NCBI RefSeq assembly: GCF_023544445.1
Contig: NZ_JALPVJ010000030.1
Coordinates: 1-64,000 of the forward strand
Reading direction: 5' to 3'
DNA length: 64,000 bases
Source of the DNA: Actinoplanes sp. M2I2
Lineage (GTDB): Bacteria; Actinomycetota; Actinomycetes; Mycobacteriales; Micromonosporaceae
This document shows positions 59,674 through 64,000 of this stretch, in pieces. Numbering within the stretch: position 1 is the first letter of the stretch; each line of letters opens with the position of its first letter. The notes under the pieces were generated by a model. It did no database searches and was not told the origin of the DNA. It was given only the letters and a program-made list of their open reading frames with translations. The position numbers were made by a program, and so were the translations under genes.

Positions 59674-62265
59674 TCATCCGTTCCCGGCGACTCCCCCGCG
59701 TAGCAAGCCCAGGTCGCGGGCCCGGCGGACGGCCTCGTTGCGCCGGGTCACGGCGAGCTTGCGCAGCACTCCCCGCACGTGGGTCTTCACGGTGTTGACC
59801 GAGACGTACATGGTGCGAGCTATCTCCTCCGTGGACAGCAACTGGGCCAGGTGACCGAGAACCTCGGTTTCCTTGGCGGTGAGCGGCTCGACGACCATCG
59901 GGGACGTCGCCGCGCCGGCCGCCGGAGCGGTCGCCGGCGAGGCACCCAGCCAGTCGTGGCGCACACTGAGGTTGCGCTCCTCCCGCAGGAAGCGTCGCAG
60001 CAGGGGTGACGCCTCTATGAGCGGGCGGCGCAGTCGTTCGGCCTCGGCCAGCGTGAGCGCCTTCTGCAGGGCCCGGCGAGCCCGGTCGCGGTGGCCATCG
60101 GTGAGGTCGGCGCCCGCCAGCACCAGCCAGCCGTCGACGCGCATGTCGACCGGCAGATCCGGGTCGCCGGTCAGAGCGGCCACCGTGGACCGCGCGCGAT
60201 CGGTGTCTCCGGCAGCGAGCGCGGCCGTGGCCTCGGCGAGGGCATGCTGATCGGTGTTTCCCGGCGCCCTCGGAAAGGTGCCGGGCGCGAGCAGCGCTGT
60301 GTGCGCCAGTCCGAGGAGCTCGCCGAGCCAGGACGGCATCCCGTCGCGCGGCTGCTCGAGCACTTCGGCTGCCCGCGCGACATCGCCGCGAGCCCGGTGG
60401 ATCCGCGCCCTCACCAGCGTCAGCAGACCGGTCAGGAGCGCGTCGGGGCGGGCAGTCAGCCGCACGCCGGTGCGCTCGCTGTGCAGCCGGGCGGCGGCCA
60501 GGTCGTACTCGTCGGCACCGACCCAGGCCAGCGCGAGCTCAGGAGCGGCGGACAGCGGCCCACCGTTCCCGGCCGAGTGCTCCAGAGCCTGACGCGCGTG
60601 TTCGCCGGCCCGCCGCAACCGGCCCGTCAGCGCCTCGGCCAGAGCGAGGCCACCGAGCAGGTCGTGCGCCTCACCGGCGAAGGTCCCCGGGTCATCGGCG
60701 ACCACCTGGAACACCTGCCTGGCCCCGGTAAGGTCGTGCCGTAGTAAGAGGCTTTCACCCCGGGCGAGGCGGATGCGGGCGGACAGCTTGGCCGGCACTG
60801 CGGCGCCGGCCGCCAGTGCCGCGTCCAGAGCGTGCCAGGCGCTCTCGGCCGCCCCGGCCCGATCGTCGGGGGCCGCCCGAGCCAGCTCGACGGTCGCCAG
60901 ACACAGCGGCAGTCCTGGATCCCGCGCCGCGCCGGCCATTTCGGCCGCCCGCAGCAGGTGCTTGGCGCATGCCTCCTGGTCGCCGAGATGGTGGGCGACG
61001 GCGGCGTGCACGACGGCAGCTTCGGCGGTGTCCAATTCCGGAGGCAACGGCGTGAAGGCCCGGGCGCACCGGTCGGCCTCGGGACCGTCGAGAAAGCAGG
61101 CGATCACCATGCCGCGCACGACGCCCGTGGCAGCGAGTTCCCACTCCCCGGCCCGCACGGCGTACGGGATCGCCGCGAGCCAGCGGCCGGACGCGGCGTA
61201 CCAGCGAGCGGCGCGGCGGTGCAGGCCGGCGATCCTTTCCTCCGGGACGGTGGACAGGACGTCCAGCAGCACGGCCCGTACCTGGGGATGGTGCAGGTAC
61301 GACCGCTCGTCGGCGACCGCCACGGTAACGAAAACTCCTTCGTGCGCGAGCCGGTCGAGCACTTGGACGGCGTCTCGCCGACCGGTCAGCTCCACCGCCA
61401 GCCCGGCCGGCAACTGCTCGGCCACGCAGGTGGACAAAAGCAACTCCCGGGTCGCTGGGGTCTGCTCGGCCAGCAGCTCGGTACGGATGTATTCGGCCAG
61501 TTCGGAGGACACCTGCTCGACGTCCGGGCCCCGGTGGGCGCGCGCCTCCAACCGCAGCGCGGCGGCCCAGCCGTTGGTCTGCGCGGTGAGCGCGGCCGCC
61601 GCGGCCGCCTCCACCGGACTGCCGTGCGCGGCCAGCAACGCCTGCGCCTCGACCGGGGTGAACGCCAGCTCGGTGTGCCGGATCTCGGTGACCGACCCGG
61701 CCAGCCGGTGACGGTGCAGCGGCAGCGGCGGGTCGACGCGGCCGACCAGGACGACCCGCAGCTGCGCGCCCGCGTGCTCGATCAGGAACTGCAGGCCGTC
61801 GACGACGGACTCGCGGGCGAGCACGTGGGCGTTGTCGAGTACCAGGACGGCCGGCTCGGAACGGGCCGCGAGACCGACAGCCAGGCGCACCAGGAAGGAC
61901 CGGTCCACAGCGTCGGCGTCGGCGTGCCGGCGGCGCGCCGGAACCTCCACGCCGCACCGGTCGAGCGCAGCGACCACGTACGACCAGAAGACACCCGGCT
62001 GGTCGTCGGCCGGCTCCAACGTCAGCCAGGCCACCCGGCGGCCCGCGCGGCCGGTGGCCGCCCAGTCCGCGACCAACGTGCTCTTGCCCGATCCGGCCGG
62101 CCCGATCACCGTCGTCAGGCGCCGGGCCGGCCCGGCATCGAGCCGGTCCCGGAGACGCTCGCGAACCACCCACCAGGGCGGGAGCCCCGGTGGGTCCAGT
62201 TTGACGGTCATGATCGGATCGCCGTCGGGCGCCGTCGTCGTATCGGTAGCGGTCTCCTCGGTCAT
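59674..62265 (-). CDS. MalT-like ATPase / LuxR-type regulator
   Basis: The 863-residue protein has an N-terminal STAND/AAA ATPase (Walker A GPAGSGKS with Lys61, Walker B VLVLDNAHVLA). A central helical TPR-like region covers about residues 340-770. A C-terminal LuxR helix-turn-helix (LTAKETEVLGHLAQLLSTEEIA) completes it. It is a MalT-type signal-integrating activator of unknown inducer. ATG 62265 is preceded by AGGAA 5 nt upstream; a later ATG about residue 19 is possible. It is divergent from another MalT-like gene, with a 336-bp gap. Confidence 0.85.
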   Translation of the reverse strand: MTEETATDTTTAPDGDPIMTVKLDPPGLPPWWVVRERLRDRLDAGPARRLTTVIGPAGSGKSTLVADWAATGRAGRRVAWLTLEPADDQPGVFWSYVVAALDRCGVEVPARRRHADADAVDRSFLVRLAVGLAARSEPAVLVLDNAHVLARESVVDGLQFLIEHAGAQLRVVLVGRVDPPLPLHRHRLAGSVTEIRHTELAFTPVEAQALLAAHGSPVEAAAAAALTAQTNGWAAALRLEARAHRGPDVEQVSSELAEYIRTELLAEQTPATRELLLSTCVAEQLPAGLAVELTGRRDAVQVLDRLAHEGVFVTVAVADERSYLHHPQVRAVLLDVLSTVPEERIAGLHRRAARWYAASGRWLAAIPYAVRAGEWELAATGVVRGMVIACFLDGPEADRCARAFTPLPPELDTAEAAVVHAAVAHHLGDQEACAKHLLRAAEMAGAARDPGLPLCLATVELARAAPDDRAGAAESAWHALDAALAAGAAVPAKLSARIRLARGESLLLRHDLTGARQVFQVVADDPGTFAGEAHDLLGGLALAEALTGRLRRAGEHARQALEHSAGNGGPLSAAPELALAWVGADEYDLAAARLHSERTGVRLTARPDALLTGLLTLVRARIHRARGDVARAAEVLEQPRDGMPSWLGELLGLAHTALLAPGTFPRAPGNTDQHALAEATAALAAGDTDRARSTVAALTGDPDLPVDMRVDGWLVLAGADLTDGHRDRARRALQKALTLAEAERLRRPLIEASPLLRRFLREERNLSVRHDWLGASPATAPAAGAATSPMVVEPLTAKETEVLGHLAQLLSTEEIARTMYVSVNTVKTHVRGVLRKLAVTRRNEAVRRARDLGLLRGGVAGNG

Positions 62266-62601
62266 CACGATTCCTACCCCCACACCACTACCCTCGCGAC
62301 AGCGCCGATCGCCCACCCGCGATCCGCGTCTCGTCACTGAGCGAGGCGCCAGTCTCAACGCAGAGTTTCCTACCGATCTTCGGATGTCTCATCACCCATG
62401 CTGGGTGATATCCGAATGTGGCGAGCCACGTCGGCTATGCGCAGGTCGCGAAGGGCCCCGCTGGGCGCAAGATGTGCGACACGGCATTGCATCCGCTGCA
62501 CAGAGTGCGATTGAGTGGTTACTCGATCTCGCCGCCGGCCCTCGGCCGGCGCGGACGCGACGGCGAACGGGGCATTCGGCCGGATGATGCGAGAGGAGCA
62601 C
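62266..62601. other. 336-bp divergent regulatory region
   Basis: No coding sequence is seen. It holds the nested dyad at 62379-62416 and a smaller imperfect dyad GATTGAGT-GGTT-ACTCGATC (62509-62528) near the plus-strand gene. No convincing -10/-35 pair was found for either gene. Confidence 0.6.
62379..62416. promoter_or_regulatory. Nested double dyad between two MalT-like genes
   Basis: Outer arms TTCGGAT (62379-62385) and ATCCGAA (62410-62416) enclose inner arms ATCACCCA (62391-62398) and TGGGTGAT (62402-62409) around TGC. Both pairs are perfect, with five unpaired bases (GTCTC) on the left only. It could be a regulator site or an RNA stem with a bulge. Confidence 0.6.
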
Positions 62602-64000
62602 GTGCCACGCCGCAGGCTGATCGGGGATCTGGCCGCGGTGCACGACGACGTGCCGTTGATCCTGCTGATCGCCGCCCCCGGCTATGGCAAAACGCTCACC
62701 CTGCGCCAGTGGGCGGCCGCCGACCCACGTCCGTTCGCGTGGCTCGACATCGAGCCGGACGACGCCGAACCGGCCCGCCTGCTGCGCCGGATCGCCCGCG
62801 CGCTGCACCCTCTTCGCCCGGCCGGCGACCCGGCCTGGCGGGCGCTGTCGCAGCCCACCGGCGACATGGCCGAGGTCGGGCCCGCGTTCTTCGCCGGTTC
62901 GCCGGGCCGGCCGTGGCTACTGGTCCTCGACAACCTCCAGGTGATCCGCAACAGCCCGGCCCAGCGGGCGGTCATCGCCCTGGCCGAGCGGCTGCCGTCC
63001 GGCTGCCACCTGGTGGTCGCCGCCCGTACCCGGCTCGGCCTGCACATCGGCGGCCTGCGGGCCGAGGGCCGGTGCGCGGAGTTCGGCCCCGACGAGCTGC
63101 GGCTGTCCACGACGGAGTCGCTCGACGTCATCCACAACTCCGGCGTCCGGCTCGCCCCCGACCGGGCTCGCGCGCTGGCCCGCCGGCTCGGCGGCTGGCC
63201 GGCCGGGGTCTATCTCTCCGCTCTGACCCTGCAGGGCCGGGCCGACGTGGCGCACACCGCCGACCGCCTCTCCGGTGCCGACCCGTACCTCTCGGAGTAC
63301 TTCTGCGATGTCGTGCTGGCCGCGGAGTCCGCCGACACCGTGCGGTTCCTGATGCGGACCGCCCTGCTCGACCCCATGTCGGCCGGTCTGTGCGACGCGG
63401 CCCTGCGCCGGCACGGATCCGGCCAGACCCTGGCCGGGCTGGCCGCCCGCAACGTCTTCGTCGCCCCGGTCGACTCGGCCGTCCGCTCGTACCGCTACCA
63501 CCCGACCTTCCGGGAGATGCTGCTGGCCGAGCTGCGCCGCCGGGAACCGGCCGCCGAGAAGGGCATTCACCAGCGGGCCGCAGCCTGGTACGAGCGACGC
63601 GAACAGACCGACACCGCGGTGCGGCACGCGGCGGCGGCCGGCGACCTGGGGTCGGTCGAACGCCTGGTCGGCCGGTACGCACGGCGACTGGTCGACGACG
63701 GCCGGGCCGAGGCCGTCGCGGCCACCCTGGACACGCTGGGCCGCGACGCGATCGACAAGAACCCCGGGCTGGCGGCGCAGGCCGGTTGGGTCTACGCCTT
63801 CGCCGGGCGGCGTTCGCTGCCGGCCACCTGCCTGGCCGCGGCGACCGCGGCCATCGCCCCCGACAAGCCGCGGGCGATGGCCGCCGTGGATCGCCTGCGG
63901 GTCGCGCTTGCCCCGGGCGGGGTGGACAACATGCTCGGGTACGCCCGGCGGGCCGCCCGGCCCGAGCGGCCCGGGTCGGACTGGTACCAGGTCACGACCG
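62602..64000 (+). CDS. MalT-like ATPase regulator (3' end outside window)
   Basis: The frame is open for 466 codons to the window edge. It starts with a short lead and Walker A AAPGYGKT (Lys30), then WLDIEPDDAEPARLL and Walker B WLLVLDNLQVI, as in MalT/STAND ATPases. Further on are RLGGWPAGVYLSALTL and YHPTFREMLLAEL, typical of the winged-helix part of these regulators. The expected C-terminal DNA-binding domain is beyond the window. I chose GTG 62602 because GAGAGGAG precedes it; ATG 62584 or 62587 in the same frame are alternatives. Confidence 0.78.
   Translation, partial: MPRRRLIGDLAAVHDDVPLILLIAAPGYGKTLTLRQWAAADPRPFAWLDIEPDDAEPARLLRRIARALHPLRPAGDPAWRALSQPTGDMAEVGPAFFAGSPGRPWLLVLDNLQVIRNSPAQRAVIALAERLPSGCHLVVAARTRLGLHIGGLRAEGRCAEFGPDELRLSTTESLDVIHNSGVRLAPDRARALARRLGGWPAGVYLSALTLQGRADVAHTADRLSGADPYLSEYFCDVVLAAESADTVRFLMRTALLDPMSAGLCDAALRRHGSGQTLAGLAARNVFVAPVDSAVRSYRYHPTFREMLLAELRRREPAAEKGIHQRAAAWYERREQTDTAVRHAAAAGDLGSVERLVGRYARRLVDDGRAEAVAATLDTLGRDAIDKNPGLAAQAGWVYAFAGRRSLPATCLAAATAAIAPDKPRAMAAVDRLRVALAPGGVDNMLGYARRAARPERPGSDWYQVTT

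Overview
This window comes from a high-GC actinomycete chromosome. Codons are almost entirely G/C-ending, there is a mycothiol-dependent isomerase-family gene (38904-39674), and many genes have a TANNNT -10 hexamer 6-8 nt upstream of the start codon, the signature of leaderless transcripts. Family content (GH42, GH26-like and GH13 enzymes, MalT-like regulators, an LCP protein, several ECF sigma factors) suggests Micromonosporaceae, perhaps Actinoplanes or a relative. That placement is inference. No rRNA, CRISPR array, insertion sequence or integrase was seen. The only RNA gene is a tRNA-Gly(GCC) at 131-203.

Layout. 1-6.1 kb: end of an upstream gene, tRNA-Gly with its terminator, a cNMP-binding/thioredoxin-reductase-like fusion, a STAS antagonist, a secreted GH26-like hydrolase, an aminoglycoside nucleotidyltransferase-like enzyme and a membrane sulfatase-fold enzyme. 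6.2-9.7 kb: aldehyde dehydrogenase, sulfotransferase-like protein, endonuclease V. 9.8-16.2 kb: a complete beta-galactoside uptake and hydrolysis operon (two permeases, binding protein, GH42) divergent from its LacI-type regulator; two mirror-image operators lie on the two promoters. 16.2-27 kb: GIY-YIG/UvrC-like nuclease, a 907-residue membrane patatin, an ECF41-like sigma factor with an FAD oxidoreductase, a HEAT-repeat protein, GH13 glucosidase, an NmrA reductase divergent from a TetR regulator, and a MazG-like enzyme. 27.2-31.2 kb: a ChvE/MmsA/MmsB-type sugar ABC operon with two palindromes in its promoter region. 31.4-38.8 kb: acetyltransferase, hydrolase/MerR pair, NADAR enzyme, MEDS-STAS sensor, LCP ligase and two overlapping glycosyltransferases. 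38.9-42.1 kb: mycothiol-type isomerase and a coupled pair of glycan-related genes. 42.1-46.8 kb: a short second-type Rho, a coding remnant, DUF1737, a second nucleotidyltransferase, a frameshifted ECF sigma with its coupled membrane protein, and a beta-lactamase-fold protein. 46.9-53.4 kb: secreted beta-helix protein, an internally deleted ECF42-like sigma with its YCII partner, a chemoreceptor and a LysR regulator. 53.5-64 kb: bifunctional PutA, an FMN-binding protein, a 2-hydroxyacid dehydrogenase and a PLP aminotransferase fired from one shared divergent -10 region, and two divergent MalT-like ATPase regulators, the second cut by the window end.

This is mostly a chromosomal housekeeping and catabolic region rather than an island. 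I did not find a clear undescribed multi-gene system. The most noteworthy items are the back-to-back leaderless promoter at 58537-58546, the density of leaderless starts, two damaged ECF sigma genes (45478-46013 and 49043-49399), the short Rho followed by an in-frame coding remnant, and several precise operator dyads.
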